Below, in pieces: positions 25,861 to 37,988 of a stretch of 64,000 nucleotides of DNA. Origin of the DNA: Heterocephalus glaber (Eukaryota > Chordata > Mammalia > Rodentia > Bathyergidae); assembly GCF_000247695.1 (NCBI RefSeq), contig NW_004624751.1:26656385-26720384 (forward strand). Direction: 5' to 3'. The number at the start of each line of letters is the position of its first letter. Position 1 is the first letter of the stretch. The translations under genes and the position numbers were made by a program. Under the pieces are notes generated by a model, which was not told where the DNA came from, did no database searches, and worked only from the letters and a program-made list of their open reading frames with translations.

Positions 25861-26125
25861 TCGATAATGCAAAATGGGAAGAAAAGGTCCAAAGGGGTAG
25901 GGGTAGGGGGAGGGGCAGGGGAAAGGAAAGAAGGGAAAGGAAAAATGCTGAGAAAGGGAAATAAAGTCTTTGTAAAGAGGGAAGGGTGGAGGGCATGAAG
26001 GGAGGTCTAGGAATGGGGAAAAAATAAGAACCAAGATGCATTATGTAAAGGTCCAGTTCCCAATGAGAAATGTAATTGTGTTGTATACCTACAATGTACC
26101 AATAAAAGAATTTAACAAATAAAAA
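25861..26125 (+). mobile_element. L1 3' end, second (tandem) 3'UTR unit
   Basis: Repeats the 3'UTR of the preceding unit with divergence: G-rich run, AAGAACCAAGATGCATTATG, CCAATGAGAAATGTAATTG, 'aatgtaccaataaaagaatt' and an A-rich end. It is more like the copy at 1-228 than like its neighbour. The long minus-strand open frame 25502-26041 is the shadow of these purine tracts. Confidence 0.8.
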
Positions 26126-26639
26126 AGAAATAATTGTTTTAGAAATAACAACAACAATAAAAAAAGATTATTTGCAAAGTAATTTAAGAATGACAAAGGC
26201 TGTCAGCAACAGCAAATGCCAGAGAACAATGAGGCAGCCTCTTCAAAAGGCTTAGGGATCCTAGAATTCTCTCATTAGCTACAGTAAAATTCAATTAACA
26301 GTAAAAGAAAAAAAAATCAATGTAGATTGACTAGGCATTTACTGTTCACATAAATTTGCTGAGAGGACTAGTAAAGGATATACTTTTGAAAGAAGAAAAA
26401 TAACCAAAGAAGAAAGAGCTTCAGACTGGTTTTTGAAATGTGGATACATATCTGCATAAATATAATTTTCAATTATCTCTTGACAGTAAAACATGCACCA
26501 AATTTCTAGGCTAAAATGATACGTAGGGAGGATGCACATGTCACTGGGTTGTTCCAGAAAGCTGAATCTTGTGTCTGGGAGAAGAATAGACAACACTGAG
26601 TGATCTTAGACTTCAGACAAGTGTTTAAATCTGGCATTA

Positions 26640-27230
26640 CTAAGTTTTATAATATGCAAAAATGATGCATTCCTACACCAATGGGAGTATAAATTGATCC
26701 AGCCACTTTGGAGAATAATTTGGCAGTACATGATAAAATTCAATAACAAGCACACCCCTGATTTTCAGTTATGTAGTATGAAGCAACTTGTAGTGATTTT
26801 GTTTTGTGAGTTTATTTTTTATTTTATTTATTTATTTATTTATTTATTTATTTTTGCCATTCTGGGCATTGCACCGATGGGCTCACGCATACTAGTCAAA
26901 TGTTGTACCATTGAGCTATATCCCCAGCTTGGCAGCTGTACTTTTAGCAGTGGATGTTTGAAATAACTTAATTTTCCATCACTACAAGAATAATAGAGGT
27001 CTATTTAGAAGAATACAATTCTGTACTATTACTATACTGTTCAGAAATTAAAATAAATGACTAAATCTCAGTTTCTATATTAAGTAAATAAAATTGTAAA
27101 ATATGATGTTGTGTACAAAAAAAATCTTACGGATACCATTCATTCATACATATATAAGAAAGTTAGATACCAGGATACTGCAAAAGAAGGGAATAAAATA
27201 TGAATAAAAAAATCCCAAGAGGCTTTCACC
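26640..27230 (+). mobile_element. Old L1 3' part, split by an ID SINE
   Basis: 'CACCAATGGGAGTATAAATT', 'ggagaataatttggcagtac' and the later 'attaaataaatgac' resemble the 3' part of old L1M elements. The SINE at 26825-26929 interrupts it. Diverged. Confidence 0.5.
26825..26929 (-). mobile_element. ID-like tRNA-derived SINE with (TAAA)n tail
   Basis: Minus-strand body from GCTGGGGATATAGCTCAATG (reverse of 26929 downward). On the plus strand its tail appears as a (TTTA)n run at 26825-26850. Diverged in the body. Confidence 0.75.
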
Positions 27231-30163
27231 TTCCTGATTTAAAAATTTTTTTTAATGTTTTAAAGAAAATACTGTAAAAATATTACAGTTTTGTTTTAAT
27301 CTTCTAGAAGAATGAATAGATGCTCATTATGTGTATATTTGGAATTAAATGACTTGACAAAAAGAGATAAGTAATTTAACTCAAATTTATAAGCAAGTTA
27401 GTGAAAGATTGAGGCCTGGATCCTCTCCCAAATGGCTCTTCTTACTTTATATTTTTAAAATCAGGGACAGTTGGGTGTGAAAGATAATAGAAAGAAATAA
27501 TTTTCAGAATTTGAATTTTCCTTTTAGGAAAGAGTAAAGGAATAAAATAGTAAAGAACTGATTTGGCCCCTGACATCTTATTTAATTGATAGTCTACAGG
27601 TGGCAGGCACATAGGGAGCTCAGCCACTCTCCTATTAGCAGGTGAGCTCAGTTAGATTGTAATGAGACACCCAGGCTCTCAGATCACAGTTTAGCCTCAG
27701 GAACACCAATGTTTAGGGCTGAGGTAACTTGTCAGCTTTGGTCAAGAAAACTATCTAGACAACACTCAGAATATGTATTATTGCAAAAATATACACCTTA
27801 AAAGTTATCTAAACACAAATGCTACTGGTTTTTAACAGTAAAAAGTCTTATTTCTCTTTATTACCATATTTTTTAAATATCATACATTTGAGTTTAAAAA
27901 CTAACCATTCCAAGTGTAAGCTGCACACAAGTGTACCAGACATTTGTCTGGAAAAGCCAAAGACCTCATCCTCCCTCACAGCCCTTATCTTCTTCAGAAA
28001 CACACTCTTCTCACAAAATCAAGAGTGGGCTTTCACATAGACATTAGTATAAACCCAGTGTTAAGTTTGGAAAATGGAAATGCCTACTGTAGATCTTTTA
28101 ACCTATGCTGTTCTGGTGTAGCATAGCACGTATTAGAAACTGTTCCCAAAACACTTGTTCAGCTAGCCAGTGTCTCAGCAGAACTGCAACATTAACATTG
28201 CTCTTTGTGATTTTGACATGGTAGACCCTGGCACTCACACATACAATGCCCAAGAGGTGTGCTGTTCACAGTCTTTACTTCTGTTGTGTAACATTGCAAA
28301 TTAGAATCATGTGCATAGGGAACATGTGACGGTGAGCCTCCTCATCAACAGGACTCAGTGGTGCTGTGTATTCTCAGAAAGGTTTCTATACCTCTGTGTG
28401 TCTGATAACCAAATGAGAAAGAAAACATTCATAAGGTTTTTTTTTTTTTTCACGTGATAGAAGCATGTACACAAGAAATGTGTCACTGTTGATGGAAATG
28501 TGTTGCTGGGTATTGGGACAGGTATGCCCTTCCCAAAGCCACGTGAGGAGAGAGTTTGAAGACTAGAAATGAACACAAAGAGGGAAAACCATATCTTGAA
28601 GGTTATGGAGAGGTCAGATATCATGTATAAATAATAGCAAAATTGAGGATTGCTGACAGTCTTTGATCAGATCTTCAAGAATGCCAAGTTTATGCAGTTT
28701 TAAAAAGACAGATGACATAACTGTTACATATCAACTTATCCTTGGTCCAGCAGGTTTAAATCTATTCTAAAATGAGACATGCAGAGCTGACTAATTGAAG
28801 AGGGGTAGAGGGAAATGGATTGATTCTCAGTGTGGCATATTGGTTCTGCCTGCAAATTTTTTTTTAACCTTTTTACTTTAAAACTAGCATTCGCTCTGAT
28901 CATTCACTTATGTGCCTCCTAGCTGCACAAGGCAGAGCTGATATAGAAATAAAACTAAGTTCAAGGTAAATTTTCTCCTTCCTTAAGTATTTCTTAACTC
29001 TAAAGCACTTCAGATGAGGGCCATGATTCAGTAATACTTGAAATTATTATTATAGATCTCAATCTATGTTTTAAAGGACTGAATTTTCCCAGAAAATGCA
29101 GATAGAGCAGAAAAACCAACTAGGTGAGATAAGAAAAGTGAATAAATAGCTAAAATCTTCCCTGTGCATAATAAGCTTGAGTTTGATGATCTCATTATTT
29201 CCCCTGTGGACTCACCACAAAATGACTTTATTAGTAAAACTTGTAAATCTTGTGAATTCAGTTTTGAATAAGTCACTTGGAGCTGGTTGGCTCTATTTGG
29301 ATCATTTATAATGAATTGGCAGAATGAAAAGGTGGTGGGGAATAATGGTGTGCTGTTACCTCAGTCCCTGGTGTTCAGGGAGTGACATAAGAGGACCAGC
29401 GTCATGGAAAACCCACTTATTAATGGAAAACTTTATGAGCTTTTTGATTTTTTATCACAAAAGACTTTTGTGCTCTTAAGACAAACTTGCAGGGAACACA
29501 AGTCAATTGTAAAACTGTATTCATTTTCTTTTTACAAACAAGAGGAGTAATTTTAGTCATGAGTCTCTAGAAAAATGGAATCCTAGTAGCTCTTGTGATG
29601 ATCTCAATGAACATTAATTTTTAAATTTATTTTAAATGATATTTCCCTATTGCAGTAACTCATGCAATAGAAATAAAAGTATGCAGAAGTATTTAAAATG
29701 ATTCCCTGAAAAGAACGTAAGCCTGTTAAATGTAATTTAGCTGAAAAGTGAATAGGAATTACAAACATTTTCATTTCTATGTCATCCCATGGCCCGTTCA
29801 AGCCAAAAATATAATAATCTAAGACTTCACAGAGTAATGGAAATGTAATGATTGGGACTTTCCCTCCACAAATGTTAGTATTAGAATGCAAGTCAGAATG
29901 CAATTTTTAAAGTAAAATGTGAATTGGACACTTTTATCATTATATTGCAGAAACTTGCCAAGTGAGAACCACTGTGATTATTCTAAGTAGAGCTCTGCAT
30001 TTATTACCATCATCTGCACCAGTAAAAACTACATTTTACATTGTACAAGGGAGCATAATTGACATGGCCTCTCCCTTCATATAACAGATAGAATAACAGA
30101 GGTTGTAAAATAAGTATTACTTAACTGTAGTTCACAATGGAAAGTGCAAAAATAGGACTAGAA

Positions 30164-30243
30164 TTTTTAGCTCAGTAGTTGGGATCACTTGCCTAACATC
30201 ATGTACAAGACCTTAGACTTAATCCTTAGCACTGAAAAAAAAC
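30164..30243 (+). mobile_element. ID-like SINE, diverged
   Basis: TTAGCTCAGTAGTTGGGATC, then CACTTGCCTAACATCATGTA, then CTTAATCCTTAGCACTG and an A8 tail. This is the box A, anticodon-arm and box B order of an ID-type tRNA-derived SINE. Confidence 0.75.
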
Positions 30244-30308
30244 CCCATAAAATATATAAATTCAGAGTATCAGGGTTTTTTTGTTTTGGTTTTTATTTTT
30301 ATTTTTTT

Positions 30309-30376
30309 GGTACTGGGGATTGAACCTTGGCGCTTGTGAGGCAGGTGCGATGCCACTGAGCTAAATCTCTGGCCCT
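30309..30376 (-). mobile_element. ID-like SINE of the lineage-specific form
   Basis: Plus strand reads GGTACTGGGGATTGAACCTT, 'GGCGCTTGTGAGGCAGGTGC', 'CCACTGAGCTAAATCTCTGG'. This is the reverse complement of the SINE family seen at 45.2, 52.9, 57.9 and 61.6 kb. Confidence 0.85.
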
Positions 30377-31844
30377 TGTTTTTTTTGTGTGATTTAAAGA
30401 GAGATTACGTATAATTAGAAAGTGAAAGGAAGGTTCTTGAAGAAGGTATTCTACAGGATAGCTAGGTTTTTATTAGCTGAATTCTGTATAGTCTGATCAA
30501 GCTGGATGAAGGGACTCTTGGAGTAAGAGTTGTGAATGAAAGATGAGTTGGAGAATGGTTTGTGGTAATTTTGAATATGCTGGTAGAGTAGTCAGTAGGA
30601 TGGTGGAACTATGAACCTAGAGTTAGGGGAGACGTTAGAGCTGGGAACATGGATTTGGTAGTCATTCCTCCTGACATAGTAGTTGTGGAATTGGTGGAGT
30701 TGCTAAGAAGCTTGTCAATAAAGACACAGAAAGAAGAGGGAGGTAGTGAAACCTAGCAGGCAAACCCTTTATTAGGGCTATGCAGAAAAAAGGAAAAACG
30801 AGAAGATAGAAGGTAGAAAATCAGGGGAGAAAGAAAAATCAGAGAGTGCAGTGGGGACCACTGAGAAAGAAGACACTTCCTGTAAAGGGCCAGGTGTACT
30901 TCATGGTGAGCTGGGTGGCTTTCCATGACAAGTGCTCTGTCCTCTTCTATGGTGCTACAACATCCAGGTAGGTTATAAATGAGCATGGCTGAATAAAACT
31001 TTACTCACAAACTTTAGAATCAAGTGACAAGTTCCCCAGGCCTTAATTTTCCCATGCCTGAAGCCAAGAGAAGGAAAAAGTTTTAAAAACCTGGAAATGA
31101 CTATGAAGAAGGCTGCTGGCCAGCACTGTTGAAACCTATGCAGAGTCCTCCCCATCAGAACTGGGAAGTAGACCATGCACGAGGGAACTGTAAGAACACT
31201 AAGAGGTTATTTTCATCACATAATGGTAGCAGAAACCATTACACTGTCAAGTGTGTGTACAACAGGAATCCAGGGGCAGGATGAATAAAATGCATACTAC
31301 ATTTTCACAGTGCTAACATTCCAGAATTTGCAAAACTTGATTGAACTTTAAATCTTCATTTGGGGTGATGTGAGCAGTCACAGTTGCCATTCTGTGGAGG
31401 CAGACAGTCTCATTGGCTGGAGCAAAGTAAAGGAGGCGAGGAACAAGGCTTAGTCAGAACACCCGCCCGCAGACTGGGCTCCTGGAGAGCAGGCTTGAAT
31501 GTTTGAAGTTCACCACTGTTTGAGTCAGTCTTTATTAATCATGGATATTTCTCTCATGACATCTTGATATGATAGAGCAATCAGTCATATACCTGAACAA
31601 CTGTTACTCTGAAACAGAAAGAGCTCAGAATTTCAGTTGTACAAGTATATTATGAAGATGATGCTTCCTAATCCTTCATGTACTATGGCCCTGAGTTTTA
31701 ACTGACTACTGCATGAAGCCAGCATGAAGTGACCAAAGAAGAAAAAGTGAGAGCAGCTTTTAGAGAATAGTAATGTTAATGTCACTAATGAGTCCTATGT
31801 GTGCATCTCCAGCCAGGTGCCCTGGCACACATAGCCAGGGGGAT

Positions 31845-32160
31845 CCTTGTCAAAAGACAACTCAATCATGTCATTCTTCTGGCATTATCCTCTAATGATT
31901 TTCTTTCTCAACCTAGAGCAAAACTCAGAATCTGTTCTCTGCATGCTCTCCTCTCTCTGTCCTTTCCACTTCTTTCTCCCTTCATTGGTTCCAGTTGCAG
32001 CCCTCTTGCAGGTGCTAAGACATGGAGAACACATGCCCACCTCAAAGTCTTGGCACCTATTATTTTCTTTATGCCTCAACACCCCCCCTTCCCCAGTCAC
32101 AACCAAGAAGAAACCAGCTCACTCAAGCCTGGTGTCTTTCTGTTGCACTGTTGTGGCTGC
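31845..32160 (+). mobile_element. L2-like LINE fragment
   Basis: 'ATCATGTCATTCTTCTGGCA', 'tctcaacctagagcaaaactcag' and a C-rich downstream part follow the L2 3' ORF2/UTR order. It lies directly 5' of the rearranged mariner copy. Confidence 0.5.
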
Positions 32161-32164
32161 CTAG

Positions 32165-32480
32165 ATAACCTGAATTGGTTTAAAACATTTACCTTTCATG
32201 GTCATTTTGATGTTGAGGAACAACCAGAAGTAGCATGGTGCCAGATCTGATGAATAAAGTGGATGAGGACACACCATAATGTTTTTGACAGAAATTGCAG
32301 TAAAAATTTTGAATCAATTCAGGACATTGAGGCAGCCGTGAAAAGACATTCACAAAAGACTTCTAGAACTGCTTCAGAAAGTGGCAAGAATGATGGAATA
32401 TATGTGTTCAAAGTGAGGAAAATTTTGAGAGGGATTAATAACAGTGTGTTTTGTTTACTCTTCAGTGTATTTTCGATCAC
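32165..32480. mobile_element. Mariner transposon remnant, copy 2, internally inverted
   Basis: Two blocks of one transposase C-terminus lie head to head. On the minus strand (about 32285 down to 32190) the frame reads IMVCPHPLYSSDLAPC, then FWLF and KMTMKG. On the plus strand from about 32298 the frame reads KNFESIQDIEAAV, then after a shift TFTKDF, NCFRKWQE and a tail. In an intact element KMTMKG is followed directly by KRFESIQDIEAA. The blocks are therefore consecutive parts with the first one flipped. Stops and a frame change make it dead. Confidence 0.75.
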
Positions 32481-33083
32481 ATCTCATATTAGGAGATGAT
32501 TGAAGAAACAGTATGTTTAGGGTCAGGGTAAAGCTAGGTGATGGTTGACCACTAAGTGCCCAAAGTCAGATGGTTGCAAATGATGGGGGCCAGAAGTCAC
32601 CTCATTTTCTCTGAAGCAAGAGCTGTGTTTTTATCTTAGAGAGGCTCTATGACTCCTTTATTGGAATGATTTCTGCATTGAATGTATTGGAGGAAGACTG
32701 CTCTCCTCAGTGATATTTTGACTATTTCTCTACACATCTTCCCTTACAGATTCCTCCCCAAGGATGCATCCCCACCCCATCCCTCCACTCCTCTTGTTTT
32801 TAATATATAGCAGCAGCTTTTCTAGAAACCAGGTGTTCTCTAATAGGATATGCTTTTAGCTTTGGCAGGGCGAACAAGTAGGACATCTGCAGGTAGCAGA
32901 CAGTCTGTCAGTGGCTGGAAGAGAGAGAAGACAGACCACCAGTGCCAGCGCCACTGCCTCCCCAATGGCCTCTCACCCCTTCCATCTGTGGGTATCCCTG
33001 CCCCCAGCCCCGATGGGTGAAAAGAAGGGATCCACTACCACCATGTGGGATTCTTTTTTTTCTTCTTCTTTCTTTGCTTTTGA

Positions 33084-33155
33084 GGTAGTGGGGATCAGAC
33101 CCTGTGACTTTTGCATGACAAGTAGACACAGGACCCCTGAATCACACTACTGGCC
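33084..33155 (-). mobile_element. ID-like SINE, diverged
   Basis: GGTAGTGGGGATCAGACCCT ... CCCTGAATCACACTACTGGCC on the plus strand is a mutated reverse complement of the ID body. Confidence 0.55.
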
Positions 33156-34099
33156 TCTCATTCATACTAGTCTGTAAGTTTTAATGAATGTACATAGATT
33201 GTTGAATAGTATTTATTTAACACAGACTTAGGGGCAAACTTCATTTCCTCTGTGAATGCTGAATGGGAAGGTGATTTCTGCAGAAGTTAGAGTGATTAGA
33301 CTCAATAGCATCCAGGTTGGGCTGGGAGAAGGGGCTGTCAGAATGGACATTGGCTCCATGTGTCTGCATCAGTCCACTGTTATGTCGAGAAATAAATACA
33401 GTGGTACTTTGGTACTCACTGTTAATTGATTCTGGGATGTGTGATGAGTAGCAAACAAATTGTTTTGGTTGGAAGGGAAGCAAGTTACAAGGCAGTCGAC
33501 ATTGATAAATTACATTTTGTATGTTGAGGAACAAACAAATGAGGACAAAATTTTTACATTAAAAAAATATGCCAAGGGCCAAATTTCAAAGAAGTCAGGT
33601 GCCAATGTATGACTGTAAAGTTTAAATCTACTGTGTGGGTTGAAAGGAGCCAAATATATGACACAAAGCTTTGGGTGACCACATTCCTGGGAGGATTACC
33701 TGGAGGATCCTCCTGTCAAGCATGAGTGTGAGCAAAGGGGTGGCTGAGCTTGGCTCTCCTGAGCAGTAATGTCCATTAGGTGGGCCCTTGGAATAGAGGA
33801 GCCCTGCCTGAGCAATAACAAAGGGTTGAAGATGTCTGTAAAATTAGAACGCATGTAACCACATTTTGAATATTTTGAATTTAAAAGTCAATAATGTCGA
33901 ATGTAGTTATGTACCTTTTATTTTCCTTTTTATGTTAGTATCCCACTTAAAATTTTATCACTGAAGGCAAGTTTGCCACTTGGGAAGAGAATCCACAAGA
34001 GTAGGGTAGGTTGACTGTAATTGTAGCTGTAGTTGGTCCACATTGCTAGGAAATATATGGAAGAAGCTAGGAATGTAACATGCCTTGATTTTGCACTGC

Positions 34100-34540
34100 T
34101 AAGAAAACACCCCAAGGTTTAGTAGCATAAAACAACAACTTTAATATTTACTGATAGTTCTGTGGATCACAAGTTTGGAAAGGCTTTAGTTAGGGAACTT
34201 TCATGCTGGCCTCACCTGAGGTCCCTTGTATGTACGTCTAAGGCAGAGGGTGGCTGGTCAGTCTAAAGACCTGGCTTCCAGTTCAACAGTATGTCTCCTG
34301 CAGGCTCTCCCAGGCTTCTTTACATAGTGACTGGCTTCTAAAAGCAGCAAGAAAGAGGAAAAAACCAATGTGCAAGTGCTTTTCAGCCTTTACTTGTGTC
34401 ATGTTTGCTAATGTTTCATTGACTACATTAAATCATACAGTCAAACCCAGTCACCGTGAGAAGTGGCCACATAGGGATGGGTACAGGAGGATGGGATATA
34501 TTGGGAGGACCTTCGTAGTATCAGTCTATCGTAGATTGGT
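34100..34540. mobile_element. LTR-like interspersed repeat (MaLR/ERVL type)
   Basis: 'GTTTAGTAGCATAAAACAAC', 'gttctgtggatcacaagttt' and 'ggctctcccaggcttcttta' follow the order of a common old mammalian LTR. No coding region. Family not assigned. Confidence 0.5.
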
Positions 34541-35684
34541 ATTTAAAGTCATAGGCTCAATTTCAGGTTTTGAGATTTTGGGATTTTGTTACATAAAATG
34601 AAACTCATACAGTATTCCAGCATACCTCCAAATTCTGTTTCCCAAAACTGTCTGATCCTTGTTTCATTTTAAAAAAATAAAATCCCAAAGGTAAATTATA
34701 TTTAGATGTTTATAGATCATCTGCTGTCTTAGGGAAGCAGATTCTTTATGTATGTGTGAGGGGGTGTTGCTCAGGTAGCTTTTATATTATCCCTAAATGA
34801 GTACCACATAGAATTAGCCCTTTCTAAATGGGTTCAGATACGCAAAGACTAATGGAGGTTTAACTAGGGTAGATGTCCCTATTCTGCATTTAATAAAAAT
34901 AGAATGAAATTATGCAAGTATGTAGATAAGCTAATCATCTGACCTAATCAGCAATGCAAATTTTTCAAAAAAACCTTTCTAATTACTTCCTCATCTTGGC
35001 TGAATGTATGGATAAAAAGAGTTTCCCAGCATGATGGTATCAGATGTATTTCATAATATTTATTGAAAATATTGGAAAGAAATCCTCAATTATGATGCTC
35101 CTGAAAAGTACATCAAAAAAGATATGTTATTTAACATATTTTATACTTTCATTAAGATATAAACATAACATAATTTAGATGATCATGCTACAACTCCTAC
35201 GCAAGTTATTTAGAATAATTTGAACTTCTAGAGCCAGATTGCTTCTTGGTTAACTGCCTGTTTTTTCCTTGAGTTGAATTACTTACCCATGAGAATTCCA
35301 GTTGTCTTGGGCAGAAAGCACCACCAGAATATTCTCTTTTTTGGCTATTTGTCAGTTTGATACTTGGCAAATGTGTCTTAGTGTACAATGTTTCACCAGC
35401 TTTAAATGTTGTATTGTTGACATTTCAAGGCATATGTAACACCACACAGTATGGGATTCAGAAGCCTAGATAGATCTGATGTTCATTTTCTTGGCTGGCT
35501 TTGAATAATTACGAACAGCTGTTAAATGAATCATTCTAGAACAGGATTGCTCAAAAAGAACTGTCTATGAATTCCTGCCTTCAAAGTGCCTATATTTTCC
35601 CTGAGTCCTGTAAGAATTATTCATCTTTATCTTCTGTTCTGCAAGCTGCTCAGTATCTTTCCATATAGATGGTGTTTCAGATAA

Positions 35685-35817
35685 CAGACCACACATAACA
35701 GCAGTCGTCCCATGAGATGATATCACCTGCTGCCTTTGTAGCTGTAAGCATACTCTTTAATGATCACCTAACAACACATTTTTCTACCTGTGTCATTAAG
35801 CAATGCATGACTGTGTA
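35685..35817. mobile_element. Tigger-like DNA transposon, one end
   Basis: The block ends CATTAAGCAATGCATGACTG followed by TGTA, a diverged form of the CAGTCATGCGTCGCTTAACG terminus, preceded by 'cacctaacaacacattttt'. Only this end is present. Confidence 0.65.
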
Positions 35818-37852
35818 TTCCTTTCAGTGTAAGTTAGCTTGAAGTAGTTTCTGTTACCTAAAGCCAAAATAAATCTAAAGTGATATGGTTCCTACAGTGC
35901 CATTTGACTGGCTGCACAGCTAAGCTCTGTGTTATTAGTTGGTGATGGAACCACAGTCCTGCAGTTTGTCCAAAAACCCCTTTCTGGGGCACCTTCTCTA
36001 GAGATCAGATGGGAAATTAACTGATTTTGTTCCACAGTGTGTGCTACAAAGCAGACGTTCAAAAGCTTCTATGACTGTTACTTCATAATTTCTGGCATTT
36101 GAGGAAGTGAGTGTTGTATTTGAATAAGTCATGAATTCAGTCCCTGACAACTGAATTGTTTCATTGGAGGACAAGGCCAGAAAATATGGATGATCCAGTG
36201 TATGACTTAACTTCTTTGTTAGTGACTTTGAAACTAGAGCATAGTTATGCAATTGCCAATAAGTGTATTGTTAAATATCTGACGATAGATATCTTGACCT
36301 CTTGCCACTAGATACCATCAGCAACCTTCGCTCTTCCAGCAAGTTATGACAAACCAGATGTCTTCAGGTACTTCCAGAATCTCTTAGAGGGCAAATTTGC
36401 CCTCAGTTGAAGACTGCTTTATATTGTTTGAATTATTTTAATTCAACCAGCATTTACTAAGCACTTCCACTGTGAAAAACACATTTTGATTTATAGTTAC
36501 TTCCAGGCAAAATGTATGTCAAATACACTAGTATATTCAGTACTAAGTCAAACAGAAACCAGTTCTTAACCAACTTCAGTTAGAAATATGTATAAACTCT
36601 ATAGATATAGTTATTTCTTTTTTGTGTATTGTAAATATTGTGTACAATCATAAGGCATCGCTTGTTTGTAGGTTAAAAAATGGTGAATTATCATCACTTC
36701 CATTTGATTCTGTCTAATGTGTAATTTACTAGCAAACAATTTGAGAAAAAAGGTCTTTTTTCCAAAATCCAAATGTTGTGACCATGATTTTAAATGTTTG
36801 TACCCAAATGTCGTTATAACCATTATTTAAAATATATTTTGCTTTCCTTTACAAGGAGTAGTAGTTTAGAAATCTTATGTAAACATCTTTAAGCAACATC
36901 TTTCTGGGATAAATCTGTGAAAATCATGTATGTTTTTATAACAATTTTGTAGCCAAGGGCAAACTTCTGGTCGAGAAGATATGCTTTTTTGTCCTGGAGG
37001 TGAGGGCCAGTAGAAACTGTAGGCAGTGGTTGCTAAAGCTGTTCACAGAGAAAAGGTGGTAGAAATAAAATCTAATTTAAAGATATATTTTTACATACTG
37101 CATGTTACTGAAGGATTTCATGGTTCTGGTTTTTGGTGTCAGGACTTCAATAGCTTGCTTTGGCAAGTTTATGGTTAGAGAGAAATGATATCTGAAAATA
37201 CCTTTTCGGAAAATGCAGTCAGAATGGAGATGAGCACTTGTTAGCATATATAAACCTATTCACCACCTCTGCTGTTTTTATGCACTCAAATCTGCACTTA
37301 CAACAATGATGAACTGCAAGATGACCGTTCACTAAAGTATGAAATATACTTTCAACTTTATTGTAGTCATGTCAACCTTGTTTTTTCTTTTTGAAACTTA
37401 TCATGAGAACATTAAGCAAATAATACCTCTTCTGCCTCATGTTTTCAACCTTCCAGAGAAAGTGCTAATGTGCAGTTTTTTAGCCAGAATACTGGCAGCA
37501 AAAATGAGGAAGAGAAGAAACTAAAGGGTGGGGAGGTAACTCATAAGCCACAAAATCAACTTTCAACCACCCAGGAATTTATAATATTGTAGACATTATA
37601 GTTTCTATTCTGCAGTCATCCCTGAAACTCTTGGAGTCTGATGTAGACTTTGTTAGTCAAATGAACAAGGAAGAAAGAGTCAGTGCGTATTCAGTACATA
37701 CAATACCTAGCTTTCACTAATTCCTGTAATATCTAGAGAATTCCATTTGCACGATATGCACAGAAGAGATACTCCATGCTTGATATTGGTCCAGGACAAG
37801 GTTAACTTCTGCACACTAATTTTAATTCATTATATATGCCTTTTTTTCCTAG

Positions 37853-37988
37853 CACAAATGGACCCCCGAGGCCTATCTCCCAGACAAAGTAAAAGTGACA
37901 GTGATGATGATGACCTGCCAAATGTGACCTTAGATAGCGTTAATGAAACTGGATCTACGGCCCTTTCCATAGCCAGAGCAGTACAAGA
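37853..37988 (+). CDS. KLF12: KLF12 internal coding exon B (acidic linker)
   Basis: Next KLF12 coding exon, 136 bases. Its first two bases, CA, complete the codon begun by the last G of exon A (G|CA = Ala). This gives the expected junction GK-A-QMDPRGLSPRQ. It encodes the acidic run KSDSDDDDLPNV and ends ALSIARAVQ plus the two bases GA, so a codon is split again before the zinc-finger-side exons. The acceptor is TTTTTTTCCTAG and the donor is GA|GTAAGT, a near-perfect consensus. The SPRQ motif and the serines next to the DDDD run look like proline-directed and CK2-type phosphorylation sites (inference). An in-frame ATG occurs inside the exon at 37858, and an in-frame readthrough extends about 110 bases upstream into the intron, but the splice acceptor and phase match with exon A decide the boundary. 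The three C2H2 fingers known for KLF12 are not in the window. Confidence 0.96.

Larger units (their letters stand above)
8586..37852 (+). other. KLF12: KLF12 intron between exons A and B (29,267 bp)
   Basis: A complete intron with donor GTAAGA and acceptor TTTTTTTCCTAG. The phase is conserved (1 at the donor, completed by two bases at the acceptor). It holds the mobile elements listed separately. Stretches without a recognised element, mainly AT-rich unique sequence, are about 8640-10070, 14030-17740, 19880-23290 (with a weak MIR near 22010), 27240-30160, 30380-31840, 34620-35680 and 35820-37850. I see no exon-like conserved protein, tRNA or RNA gene in them. Confidence 0.92.

Noticed and set aside
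25502..26041. Minus-strand open frame of 179 codons
   Set aside because: Low-complexity Phe/Pro/Ser/Leu peptide produced by the purine-rich L1 3'UTR read backwards.
31801..32250. Plus-strand open frame of 149 codons with NDFLSQPRAKL, which looks like a mariner motif
   Set aside because: The DNA matches L2 text up to about 32160, and the true mariner block just downstream is on the minus strand. The resemblance is chance.
37747..37852. Upstream in-frame extension of exon B as coding
   Set aside because: The acceptor TTTTTTTCCTAG at 37852 and exact phase match with exon A show that this part is intron.
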